This document shows, piece by piece, positions 36,974 to 49,366 of a DNA stretch of 61,484 bases. The notes under the pieces were generated by a model that saw only the letters and a program-made list of their open reading frames with translations, had not been told where the DNA came from and did not search any database. Within the stretch, counting starts at the first letter, position 1. Each line of letters opens with the position of its first letter. Location: NCBI GenBank assembly GCA_016946835.1, contig JACVTC010000280.1, positions 1-61,484 on the forward strand, written 5' to 3'. A program made the translations under genes and the position numbers. Source of the stretch: Neocallimastix lanati (nom. inval.) (taxonomy: Eukaryota; Neocallimastigomycota; Neocallimastigomycetes; Neocallimastigales; Neocallimastigaceae).

Positions 36974-37494
36974 TGTTGAGGTTCATATTGTAAAAGGAGT
37001 GTGAACATTAATAAATAGATAAATTAAATAACTACTAAATTACACTAAAAGAAATTATTACTACACATTATAAATTTTATTTAAAGAATTATTATTAAAA
37101 ATATTTATTATTTATAAATTATACAATTATTTTATTGTTAAAAATACTTTATTAATATTAATATTTATTTTTATAACAATATGGGAAACCTTTCATTTAT
37201 TACTATTCCTAATTCATTTTTACTACTATTTCTAATTCTTTTCTCATAAAGGCCCCCTCATAAAAAAATATGGATTATACATATTTTTATATTATTTAAT
37301 TACATTATTAATTCCAATCATATAAATTAATTACATAAATTTTAATATTTAAAATAATAAAACATAATTAATATAAAAATTATTATATAAAATATAAAAA
37401 AATTATTAATAGTAAAGAATATAATAATATATTTTTATATAATAATTTATCAAGAATTTAATTAAAAATATCATTATTATTCTATTCTTTATCA
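36974..37494 (+). mobile_element. Solo LTR, family A (+)
   Basis: TGTTGAGGTTCATATTG ... TTCTTTATCA, 521 bp, with 4-bp duplication AAAT (36970-36973, 37495-37498). Its left duplication overlaps that of the neighbouring family B LTR. Confidence 0.85.
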
Positions 37495-37497
37495 AAA

Positions 37498-38396
37498 TGT
37501 AATAATTCTATTAAGAACAAACTCAAAATAGAATTATTAATTACAACTTAACGACTTATTCATTAAGTTGAGGAAAATAAAATAAAAATAAGATAAAATT
37601 ATACCTTTGTTGAGTTTATTATAAAATTAATTATAATAATAACACAAAAGTAAAAGAAGGAATATTTGGATAAATTTGATTCAAAAAATACGTTTCTTGA
37701 ATAAAATATTTTTATTAATTTATTAAAGTTTAAAATATAAAATCGTTACTATTATAACTATATTTTTATAACAATAACTCTTGATTTCTCAAAGAGAACT
37801 CAAGAGCCTTATTTATATTTTTTTATGAAAATAAGGTTAAATAAGAAAGGGCTTTCTAATCTTAACAAATCTCTTATCTAGGAAAAGATTAGATAGAAAA
37901 ACCTAGATAAGTTTTCGATCGATATTCTATCCATATCGATCATCGCATTAATTAAGTAAAACCGATTACTTCTAAAAAGTAATTGGAAAAAAACTTAATT
38001 AACCGATTTTCCAATCTAATATAATGATCGAAAATAAAAGAATAAAATAATAAAAGATATTTCGATCATATAATTTATCCTTATATTAAAAATATAAAAT
38101 TAAATAGTTAATAAAATACAGAATACATTATAAAATACAGAATACATTATAAAATACAGAATACATTATAAAATAAAGAATACAATACAATACAAAATAC
38201 ATTAGTTATAGTAGAGAATTTAACATATTGTAAATATATTATTTAAAATTAAATAAATTTTATTAAATTAATGAATATTTAAAATTAAATTAAATAAATT
38301 TAATAAATATTATATGTAATTAAATAAAGTTATAGTTATAATAACTTAACTAAGAAAATATAATTATTTGTTAGCAAATAATTATAGATTCTTACA
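37498..38396 (-). mobile_element. Solo LTR, family B (-)
   Basis: TGTAATAATTCTATTAAG ... ATTATAGATTCTTACA. Near-reverse copy of the LTR at 3700-4575, including a threefold 'aaaatacagaatacatt' repeat near 38110-38180. Flanks CAAAA / AAAAA match only partly. Confidence 0.8.
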
Positions 38397-39371
38397 AAAA
38401 ATTGTTAAGGTTCGGAGAGAGGGAAAAATAAAAATAAGTATTAATATAAACAATAAAGAAAATAAATAAACAAGATAACTTTTTAAAATTTTATTTTTAT
38501 AAGTCTTTTATTAAATTTTTTTTTTATTTTAAAAATTACAATATTAAAAATTACAATATAAAAATTACAATTTTTTTACTGTTATTTATATTTTTTTCTT
38601 AAAATAATAGAAATGGTAAAGCCATTTCTTTGTATAATAAAAATTAATTATTATTAAATATTTTATATTAATTTTTTATTATTAATATAATTATTATTTA
38701 ACTTATAATAAATAATACTTATATATTAATCTATTACTAATTATTTATTACTAATCTACTTAATTATATATTTTAAAAGACAATTTTTTTATTTTACAGA
38801 AATTAATTCTGTGGTTTAGTAATATTTATTTAATCCTATAGTTTAATTTTACTAACTTTAGAAAAATAATATTATTTAAATTGTTAATATAAAATTTATA
38901 GTCATTTCATCAAATTTATAATATAATATTTATAATAAAACATATAATAATAATATAACTATTTTCTTTTATGTTTAATTTTTTATTAGTAATCATTAAT
39001 ACATTTTTTAATTTGGAATTTTCCAAAGAAATAATTAATATTGATAAGTTTAATATTAATAAAAGAAATATTGATAAGATTTTGATAAACTATAAAGAAA
39101 ATTGATAAAATAAACTATATAATATTGATAAGGATTTTAATAATAATAAAATATAGATAAGAATAATAAAGGTAGCATAGATAAGGAATTAATATTAAAT
39201 ATACTTTTTAAATAGTATAATTTAATTTGTACTAATTAGGAATATAGATTAATTTATTAGAATATAGAAAGTTCCAAAAGAATAAAGAATCAAATAATTT
39301 GTTTAAGGGTTAAATAAATCATTTACGATGAATAACCAAAAGAACATTATTTGGGCATTCTTTATCAAAAT
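38397..39371. other. Unassigned AT-rich DNA
   Basis: No gene or LTR end that I can support. 'ggttcggagagaggg' at 38409-38425 and 'aagccatttctttg' near 38620 are islands of mixed composition of unknown origin. Confidence 0.4.
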
Positions 39372-40342
39372 TGTAAGAAATAATAATTATTTATTAATAA
39401 ATAATTAATATTTCTTAGTCTTTATAATTATTGATAATAATTATAAATTATTTAAATTATAATTAATTCATACATTGAGATATTATTATCAAATTTATTA
39501 TAATTGTAATTATTCATACACTTAAATAATATTAGAAAATTTATTTAAATAATTATTATATGTACACTTATTAATATTATTAATTTTATTTAGTTATTCA
39601 TTTAATTATCAAGTTAATGTAAACATTAGTTTTATTTATTTTTTACATTGTACATTTAAAAAAACAATTAATAAGTTTCTGTATTTTTTATAATTCTGTA
39701 TTCTAGTTTAAAGATAGTTTTATGTTAATAAGTTTAGATTAGATTTTAAAAATAATATTTAGAAAAATAGAATAATTTAGATCATTCCGGTTATTATTGG
39801 TTTTTCCTTTTATTTGATGATCTAAATTAAAATTTAGGAAATCGATATATTAAAGTTTTATCCAAATATAAAATAATATATTTGGTTTTACTTAATATAT
39901 GCGATGATCGATATGAATAGAATATCAATCGAAAAACTTATCTAGTTTTTTCTTCTAATCTTTTTCTAGATAAGATATTTTTTAAGATTAGAAAACCCTT
40001 TTTATTTAACCTTATTTCCATAAAAAAATATAAATAAGGCTCTTGATTTCCCTTTAAGAAATCAAGAGTTATTATTATAAAAATATAGTTATAATAATAG
40101 CAATTTTATATTTTAAACTTTAATAAATTAATAAAACATTTTATTCAAAAACATATTTTTTAAACCAAATATATCCAAATATTCCTTCTTTTACTTTTTA
40201 TGTTGTTATTATAATTAATTTTATAATAAACTCTTTTTTAGGTAAAATTTTTATTTTTATTTTATTCCTCAACTTAATGAATTAGTCATTAAGTTGAAGT
40301 TAATAATCATATTTAGTAATAGAACTTTGTATGATTATTACA
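39372..40342 (+). mobile_element. Solo LTR, family B (+)
   Basis: TGTAAGAAATAATAATT ... ATGATTATTACA with the full family order: GCGATGATCGATATG, TCTAG...CTAGATAAG inverted repeat, TATAAATAAGGCTCTTGA plus TCAAGAG hairpin near 40030-40070, ATAATAAACTC. No matching duplication; another family B end starts 1 bp beyond. Confidence 0.75.
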
Positions 40343-40343
40343 T

Positions 40344-40690
40344 TGTAAGAAATTACTTATAAAATTAATTATAAATAATTTCTTAACTACAAATTAACAT
40401 TAATTATTGCTAATTAACATTAATTTGAGAAAATAAAATTAAATATAATTAAATAAATATAAAATAATATAAATAAATAATTATACTTAACTTAAATATA
40501 AGATAGAGTTTATTATAGAAAGTTTATAATAAACAATAACACAAAAGGAATAAAAGACACAAATATTTATAAAATATGTTTTATTAAAAGGGTTTTGTTT
40601 TATTAATTAATTATTTTATTTGAATTATTATTTATTATAAAAATTCTAAAATAATAACTCTTGATTTCTCGAAGAGAACTCAAGAGAATC
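40344..40690 (-). mobile_element. Truncated family B LTR (-)
   Basis: Begins TGTAAGAAATTACTT and carries reversed family B 3'-part landmarks (TAGAGTTTATTATAG, ATAATAAACAATAACAC), stopping after the CTTGATTTCTC...CAAGAG hairpin at about 40686. The rest is missing. Confidence 0.55.
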
Positions 40691-40778
40691 AAATATATAT
40701 AAATTAATAATTAAATATTATTGGTTAAAATAAATACAATAATTTAATGTATTAAATTAATGTATTAAATAAGAAAGA

Positions 40779-42029
40779 TGTTGAAATTATAACTGAATTG
40801 AAATCTCAATTTCAGTTATTTACATTTCAATAGTTAAAAAATATTATTTATTTAATTATAAATAATATATATATTTAAATAATTAATAATTAATATAAAT
40901 TCTTATTTAATATTTAAAGAATTATCTTAGGCCTAATAATTCTGAGAATATTAGTAAATAAGATTTATATTAATAATTTAAATTGATATAAAACAAATAT
41001 GTGTAGCAACATATTTGTATATTTGAATATTTGTATATTCAGATATTAAATTTATATCTTATTATTTATAATAATTTATATTATTATATATTTTATATTA
41101 TTATTTATATTATATTATTTATATTTTGTATATATTATTTATATTCCTTATATATATTTCTTAAATATTAAATTATACTTCTTATTTTAAATTATTAAAG
41201 TTTATAATTATTAAAGTATATATAATTAATATAATAGTTTATATTATTTATATATTATTCATATTAAAATATTATTATTTATTTATATATATATTATATT
41301 TATATATATATTTATTTATAATAATTATATATTATTAATACTTTACAGTATAATTAATATTAACTCTTATTCTTGTTTTTGTTTTTCTTTAGTAGAAATA
41401 ATAATGTAATTATAAAATAAATATTAATAAAAATTATTAATAACTCAAATACACTTATTAAACCAGCTACAACATAAAGAATATCACATTACAATTATCT
41501 ACATATGACGTCACATGTATTTATTTATATTATGTTTATATATATGTTTACATCATATATATTAACTACTATTTTTAATTATTCAAATTAATTATATAAT
41601 TATAAATTAAATTTATTTAGTTATATTAAATATTTTAAACATATCGATATTGTTATTATCTTAATATTTTATTAATATTCATATTACTATATTATTAATA
41701 TCTTATAATTAAATACTATTATTATGTAACTTACAAAGTATAAAAGAAAGATGTAAAAATCTATCTTTTATGTTCTTTGTAAGGTTATTGTATTTACAAT
41801 AATTATATACTAATAATTCAATAAATAAATATTTTCATAAATCCTTCAAAGAAATTATTATTTAAAATATTCTTAGATATTAAATGTTTAAATAACTTAA
41901 CTATTTATCTTATATTATTTTAATTATATTATTATTAATTAATTATTGTTGGATTATTAATATATAATTCAACATATTAACCTAGTAACGTTATTAATCA
42001 TAAAACTATTTCATATCTTAATTTTAACA
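40779..42029 (+). mobile_element. Solo LTR, family C (+), enlarged
   Basis: TGTTGAAATTATAACTG ... TTTTAACA, with the perfect 5-bp duplication AAAGA (40774-40778, 42030-42034). Carries the GTATAAAAG-hairpin-TTTGTAAGG core at 41737-41790. It is about 540 bp longer than the copy at 4630; most of the excess, about 40984-41486, begins TGATATA and ends ATATCA and is probably a separate insertion, though I see no duplication for it. Confidence 0.85.
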
Positions 42030-42034
42030 AAAGA

Positions 42035-43048
42035 TAGATAAATTTTATAATACATTTATCTAAATATCTTATGTAAAATATTTAATAATTTGAATACGTA
42101 TTTAAATGTAATGTAATGTAAATCATTGTGGATAAAAATGTTTTCCAAATTTTTAATATAAATTTAAATGTATTCCAAATTATTAATTTAAATAATTTTC
42201 TCAAAAATGTATGACTAAATTATTTGGAGAATTTACGTAACAATTACTCAGTTGAATCACGAAACTTCATAAATTAAAAATAATTAGTCATTAATTAGTT
42301 AAATTAAGATAATTAAAGGAATATTGCCTTTTCCGTTTGTTTACAAAAACTTGCCGTTTTGTTTACTTGTCTTTTAAATTATAGAAATTCTAAAAATAAA
42401 AATAGCAAGTTGTGGTTTAGTAAATTGGTTTTCACAACTTGGCAAAATTTAAATTAAATATATGGATAGAATATATTTAATCATATAATTAATGAATTAA
42501 ACTCTAAATTTTCTTCATAGAAAATTTTAGAAAAATTAGATAGTTTTAAATAGGATTTATATTAAAATAATTCATAACATTTCATGTAATTTATTAAATA
42601 ATGCAATTGATAATATAAAATAATATGTTTATGTAATTTATTAAAATTTATTTTGATTTAAAACTTTATTTTGAAAAAGTATAAAAAGAGTTAATTTTTC
42701 AACTATTGAACGATAGTTGGAAAATCGTATAGAATAGGAAAATTTAAATTTTATTATTAGTTTCGTAACTATTATTAGGATAGTTACTTTCTTATAAAAC
42801 AATTATATTATAGTTTGTAAAATCTTAACTGCTAGTGGGAACTCCGGAAAGGACCCTGCGTTACCCAGTTAAGTGGTTGTTGAAAATTAGTTAATAAATA
42901 AAATAAATAAATAAAAGAAATTAAAAAAGAAAATAATTAATTAAATAATAGAGGTTTAAGATATAGTGTTATTAGTGTAGTAAAGTTAGTTTAGAATAGC
43001 CACAAACCTAGACTTGATAAGTATTTTATTTTACATCTTACATACACA
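42035..43048. other. LTR-like relic and structured patch next to the tandem element
   Basis: At 42676-42730 a GTATAAAAAG is followed by an inverted repeat (CAACTATTG...AACGATAGTTG), the LTR layout seen elsewhere. At 42826-42885 a GC-richer patch has 8-bp arms CTTAACTG / CAGTTAAG around 'gtgggaactccggaaagg', possibly the leader of an unidentified retroelement. 42320-42440 has mixed composition without a frame. No gene seen. Confidence 0.4.
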
Positions 43049-43052
43049 CTAA

Positions 43053-43668
43053 TGATACGATATTTTATTAAATACCGTATATGTTAGTTGGGCGTTTGTG
43101 CAAAAGGGAATTACTCCAAGAATATTATATTACAATAATTATATTTACTTTTTATTTATTTATCTTTTATTATTTTATTTATTATATTTTATCATAAAAA
43201 AAAATACATGTTTTATTATTATTCCTTAAAAAAAAAGAAAATATTTATTTATAAATTATTTTCATAATTATATTTTTTACTAATTTTATAAATTTTATTT
43301 ATCGAAACACTAAAATTAATTAATAAATATAAATATTCATAACTTTTTACTTATAACTATTAATTCATATTGTTTAACATTATTTAAAAATTATTTTAAT
43401 ATTAACATCAATTTAATTAAACATTCAATCTCCGTTATAATTAATATAACTAATTTTACTATATTATCAACAATTCTTTTAATATTTTTAATATTATTAT
43501 TTAATTTAATATTTTAATAATTAATAATAATAAATTATCTTTAATAATATATTAATAATATATTTTAAGATTCATTATATAAAATTAATTTTTAATAAAT
43601 ATTTATATTAATAATTTTTCTAAATAATTTTTCTATTATTTTCTATTATTTTTACTGGACATGCATCA
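43053..43668 (-). repeat. LTR 1 (3' LTR of element 1)
   Basis: 616 bp, + strand TGATACGATATTTTATT ... TTACTGGACATGCATCA, short inverted ends TGAT/ATCA. I see no difference from LTR 2 by eye, so the element is young. Confidence 0.95.
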
Positions 43669-43682
43669 AGATGCCCCCACTT
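43669..43682 (-). promoter_or_regulatory. Polypurine tract of element 1
   Basis: Minus strand AAGTGGGGGCATCT lies directly against the 3' LTR start TGATGCAT, the position and G-rich form expected of the plus-strand primer in Ty3-type elements. Confidence 0.8.
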
Positions 43683-43840
43683 AGCTTAGACTTCGTCCCT
43701 TGAAGTCTATAAGCATATTAAAATATTTATTAAACTAATAATACTATTATATATTTTATAATATTTTTTTTATATTTTTTTTTTTTTATATTTTTTATAT
43801 ATATCAAAATTTTTTTTTTTTTTTTTTATATATATATCAT

Positions 43841-43888
<48 letters not shown>

Positions 43889-43893
<5 letters not shown>

Positions 43894-46800
43894 GATTATA
43901 ATTTAGGAAATTACTAATATATGGAATTACATTTTTTAGATGAATGTTTCTCTCTGCAATTTCGTTCGTATAAGGATCACATACTGTGACAGTATTAAAT
44001 TGCTGTTTAACTATTTTTAATGGTCCGATATAATAAGGGTCTAGTTTCCTTCGATTGAAATTTCTAACTAAAACTAGGTCTCCTAGTTTGAATTCACTTC
44101 TTAATCTTTTAATCTGTCTTCTCCTATCTTTCCATAATTCATTTGCAGTTTCAATATTTTTGATTGCTTCAGAAATCCAATTATGGTGATTAATAAATTT
44201 TCGAACAAAATATTCTTCTTCTGATTCTTCAGGAAATCTTTTGTCAATATTAATTGCTAATTCAAATGGTTGTAAGTCTTTCCTACCATAGAGTAATTCG
44301 AAACTACTAAATTTAGTAACTTCATTTTTTGTTGTTCTTAAAGCCCAAAGTGCACTAGGTAAAATATCATCCCATTCTTGATTTTGTTTACTTAATTCTT
44401 TAAATTGGCTTTTAAGAATTCTAATATATTTGACTATTTCTCTATTCCTGTTTTCAACTTCTCCGTTAGAAGCAGGATGATAAGTACTAATATAATGTAC
44501 ATAGACATCATTTAAATCTAGGAAAGCTTTTGTTTTATCAGATATGAATTGCTGGCCATTATCAGTAATTAATATCTCTGGAATCCCGTGTCTTGAAAAT
44601 ATATTATTTAAAAATCTAATGACATCTTCTGATTCTGTTTTGGCTAATGCTTCAGCTTCCACCCATTTTGTTAAATAATCTACAAGTACTATTATATATT
44701 TATTACCTCTGAAAGATTCGTATAAGGGTCCAACTAAATCCAATCCTACCCGAGTAAAAGGTAGACCTGGGGGTGTAGCTAAATCTTCTGTAAATACATT
44801 CGGTGGTTGTGGTTTACATAATTGACATACATGACAAGATTTAATAAATAATCTGATATCCTTATTCATTCCTATCCAATAATAGTTCCTTTTCAAACGA
44901 TGGTAGGTTTTAAAGTTACCTTCATGTCCTAAACAATGAGCTTTACTAATAAGTTCCCATTTTTCATTATCATTAAATATTACTTTTCTTAATTCATTAT
45001 TATCTTTATAATACTGAACTCCATCAATTAATACAAATTTCTGGTTTATTATTTTTTTATAGAAATCATTTAGTATTTCAGTACTATCATCAATATCATT
45101 ATTATTAGTATTAACATGATTAATATTATTATTATTATTATCATTATTATTAAAACTATGTTTATTATTTTCTTCAGTTTGAAATACCATATAATTCACA
45201 TTCAATTTATTTTCCACTCCATTATTTTCACTATTATTATTATGTAATTTATTATTAAACTTATTAATGTTATTTACATTATTTTTAATTTCCTCATATT
45301 CCATTTTGTAATTTTCATTATTACTATTGATCTTAATTTCATCCACTAACTCTTTTATTTTATTAATTTTAGTATTTTTCTTATTTCTAATTTCTTCATT
45401 ATTTTTAATTTCACAATTTTGAATTTCATTATTTATAACTTGGTTGAATACATCTTTATTATAATTTTTTATATTATTTCTTTTATTTTTATTTTTTATA
45501 TGTTTATCATCATTTTTTATATTTTTGATTATATATTTTTCATTGTTAGAATGTAATCTAGATAGTGCATCAGCAACTACATTCCTCCTCCCCTCTTCAT
45601 ATAACACTTTAACTTTTAAAATACTGAACTCAGTTATCCATTTGACATGCCTTGCTGAAGAAGGTTCTTTATTTTTAAATATGTAAACTAAAGGCTTATG
45701 ATCGGTATAAAGAATTGTCTCAAAACTATTACCAGTGAGAAAAGGTTTAAATTTCATGACACAGTAAAATGCGGCAAGCCCCTCAAGTTCTGTAATGCTA
45801 TAATTGATTTCAGAATTGGAAAGTGTCCTACTTTCATAATATAATGGCTTCTCAATGTTGTCATCGTCTAACTGAAGTAGTACCCCGCCAATTCCTGATT
45901 TAGATGCATCTGAACGAACGATAAATGGTTTATCAAAATTTGGAGGTGACAATATAGGTGCATTAATAAGACGAATTTTTAAAAATTCAAATGCATTATT
46001 AGATTCGGTAGACCAAACAAAAGGAACATTCTTTTTTGTTAAATCATATAAAGGTTTAGCAATTTGGGCAAAATGGCTAATGAATTTCCGGTAATATCCA
46101 ATTGCCCCTAAGAAAGAACGTAACTGTTTTAAATTAGAAGGAGGTAACCAATTAGCAATAACTTTTATTTTAGAATTCATAGGTTTTATACCCTTAGTAG
46201 AAAGAGTATGACCAAGGAGCTCAACTTCTTCTTTAAAGAAATCACATTTTTCAAAATTCACTTTTAATCCATTATTAGCAAGAATGAGGAATACTTTTTC
46301 TAGGTCTTTGATGTGTTGATCTAATGAAGGAGAATAAATAACTAAGTCATCTATGTAAATAAAAACACATACTCCGATTAAATCAAAAAATATTCTGTTC
46401 ATCTCCCTTTGAAAAGTAGCGGGAGCGTTGCATAGTCCAAAAGGCATAACTTCAAAATTAAAGTTTCCGTAAATGGTCGTAAAGCAAGTGATATCTTTAT
46501 CATCAGAATGCATAGGAATCTGATGGTACCCTGAGAAGAGATCAATAGTAGACAAAATAGAAATATCACCGCTAACATAGTAAAGTATATCATCTATTAA
46601 AGGAAGTGCATAAGCGTCCTTTAATGTACAATTATTAATCTTCCTGTAGTCAACACACATTCTCACTTGACCATTCTTTTTCGGTACCAGTACTACAGGA
46701 GAAGACCAAGGAGAACTAGAAGGGACAATTAAGTTATTATTTATAAGTTTAATTAATTCCTTTTTAAGTGCATCAGCTTGCACTTTTGAAATACGGTAGG

Positions 46801-49163
46801 CCCTCTGTTTAATAAGTGTTGTTCCTGGTATTAAATTAATTCTATGAGGATATAGCTTTGACGAACCCAAATCGTCAGTTTTCAGTGCAAGAACACTAAT
46901 ATAATTTAAAAATAATTTTTCTACATCAGCTTTCAAATTTTCTGGTAATTTTTTTACAATAGAGTGAATCATTTCCAGTTTAGATATTGTGTCGTCTGTG
47001 CAAACCTCGTTTTCATTATGTAGTACTTCATTAGTTATTAATAAAAGAGATGGAATCAATTGTGTTGTAATATCAACCGTTTTATTCTTATATTCTTTCC
47101 TTTCAATATTTCTATCTACTAATTTATAATTACTATTTAATTTGTTATTGCCGTTTTGATCAGAATCGATTTTTGATGGAAGTTTAGAATGTAGTATGGG
47201 ATTTATATTGTTTGTAACTTTAGAATTAATTTTATGATCATTTATTTTATAATTGTCAATTTTATCATCATTCTTATTATTATTCGTTTTTATTTTGATA
47301 TTATTTTCTTTATCGATGTCGACACTATTAAAGAAAGGTAATTTTACATTAAAATTATTTATGTTAATATTAGGTAACTCTGATTTAGCATATGTAAAAA
47401 GTATATTATTATTATCATTATTATTATCATTGTCACTCCAACTAGTTTCAGAATCCTCATCATTCTCTTCAGAAGAATTATTATTTATATTATTCTCCTT
47501 ATTCATATTATTTTCTTCGTCATTAATTCTATTTGTACTTTCAGAAGGACTCAAGCTAACATCATAAAATAAAGAAGCTAATTCTATAGGATTATTATTT
47601 TCATCAATATGATATAAGGTATCATTAACTAAATTTATATCAAATCTATTTCGTTTAAGTGTGTCAATACCTATTAATATATCAAAGATATCATCCTTAT
47701 CAATTTTCCTAAAGTAATCGATAAAAGTGTAATTTCCAATAGATATTTTTAGTTCATAAATATCTGAACAAGTTGAATTGTTGGAATATACTTGAAAAAT
47801 TTTTTCGGATATTCTCCCAATAGGATTTTTATTAATTTTAAATTTTTTTAAAGCCGTAGTGGTAATCAAATTAACGCTAGCACACGAGTCCAAGAAAATT
47901 TCAGCTGGTTTCTTATCCACAGTGCCTTTAACTTTAATCACTTTATGTTGGCTTATAATTGTCATTACATTTATTAAAGATGTATTCAAATTTTTCTTTA
48001 TTTTCTCTTTTCCTTCGGTTAATTTTAATGCTTTTGTAAATTCTGACCTGAACTTTGGAAACAGGTCTAACAAATATACTAACTTCGTTATGACTTCGGT
48101 TGATGCTACTTCCTTGATAAAGTCCTTAATTTTAAATTCATTAAAATCTTCCATCATTTTTATGTGTTTCTCTGGCTTGGAATAACTTTTAACATTGATG
48201 GGTATATCATCTTTGTTACTGCTCAGTATTTCATTTATTTTATTCAATTTATTCGCTTTTTTTACATTTCTAATATTTGGTTGATTGATATAAGAAAGAT
48301 CCAAATATTCTAATTTATTTGTATTATTATTAGTTATTGTTTGATTAGTTGGTGGTTGTGAATCCTCAAAAATTTCAATAGATTCATTGAAAGTAACATT
48401 TTTATGATCTTTATTTTCTTTAAATTCTTTACCTTCTTCTTTTTCTGTTGATAGTTTGACATTCGTTCCTCCCTCATCTATTATCATATCAGGTGTTCCT
48501 GTAGTTGCTAATTTATTAACGTTTAATTTTCTTTTCATAATAGTATTTTTCTTCATAGCATTTGTAATAATTGGAACTGGATTATCTATAAGCTTTTTCT
48601 TTATTTCTTTGGTATATGGGGAGATTTTTATTGAATTATTTTTACCTTTCTTTTGGGCAACAGCGATAATTTCCTCATTATGGTAATTATCAAAATTATT
48701 ATAAATATTATTTGAATTAGGTTCATTATTAATTTTCTTTTCATTATCATTTATAGAAATTCTATTTAAATCAATTTCATTGTTACTTTGATCATCATTA
48801 TTATTTTTATAAGTATTATTTATATTAACATCATTGTTAACTTGTTTATTAATAGTGTCATTTTCATAGATGTTGTTATGATTACTATTATTTAATTTAT
48901 AACCGTTACTAGTATTCTTACTAAGATATTCTATATTATTTAAGTTATTATTATTATTATTATTGGAATAAATATTATCAATACTTGTATGATTATCATC
49001 AAATAAACTGTTTGTATAATTTATTTTATTATTCTTATTTAAATAATTATTGTTTATATCATAATTATGTGAATTATCATTATAAGGATATCCATTATTT
49101 ATTACATCATTATTTGAAGTTGCACTAGCATTATATGAATTATTATTATTATTATTATTATGT

Positions 49164-49194
<31 letters not shown>

Positions 49195-49360
49195 AATTAT
49201 TATCATTAGTATTATTATAATTATTTTTTATTTTCATAGTATTATTATTTAACTTGGGAGAGTATGTTAAATTTACATATTCTTCATTAATACTATTATT
49301 TTTATTATAAGTTTGAAGTTTGGTTTGGTTAACGGGAGTTGTCCTTCTCCCATTATTTAG
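43889..49360 (-). CDS. pol: Pol polyprotein of element 1 (protease-RT-RNase H-integrase)
   Basis: 1782 residues from the first Met (49237); the frame is open for a further 41 codons up to the -1 slip site at 49360. Residues 1-330: Asn-rich linker. Protease: FLDSCASVNLI, Asp about 450. RT: TIDLFSGYHQ (D899) and YIDD (961-964). RNase H: RSDASKSG (D1110), TDHKP (D1179), DALSR (D1223). Asn/Lys-rich spacer about 1230-1420. Integrase: zinc binding H1434, H1438, C1468, C1471; D1500, D1559, E1595 (D,D-35-E), GPLKIV near the C-terminus; no chromodomain seen. The domain order is that of Ty3/gypsy. The stop TAA at 43889-43891 is followed directly by a sense A tract of about 40. All catalytic residues are present, so it may be active. 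Confidence 0.95.
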
Positions 49361-49366
49361 TTTAAA
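49334..49366 (-). promoter_or_regulatory. -1 ribosomal frameshift signal at gag/pol junction, element 1
   Basis: The last gag codons are AAT TTA AAC TAA, giving the slippery heptamer T TTA AAC (49366-49360) in the gag frame. After an 8-nt spacer (TAAATAAT) comes a hairpin GGGAG (49351-49347) / CTCCC (49338-49334) with loop AAGGACAA. A -1 slip leads into 41 open codons and the pol Met at 49237. Confidence 0.85.

Noticed and set aside
40984-41486. Separate small LTR inside the enlarged family C copy
   Set aside because: Ends TGATATA/ATATCA look right, but flanks show no duplication, so it is only mentioned within the family C entry.
47253-48686. Plus-strand frames of 76-108 residues inside pol, repeated at 55732-57166
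   Set aside because: Antisense shadows of the Asn-rich part of pol, where antisense AT codons rarely give stops.
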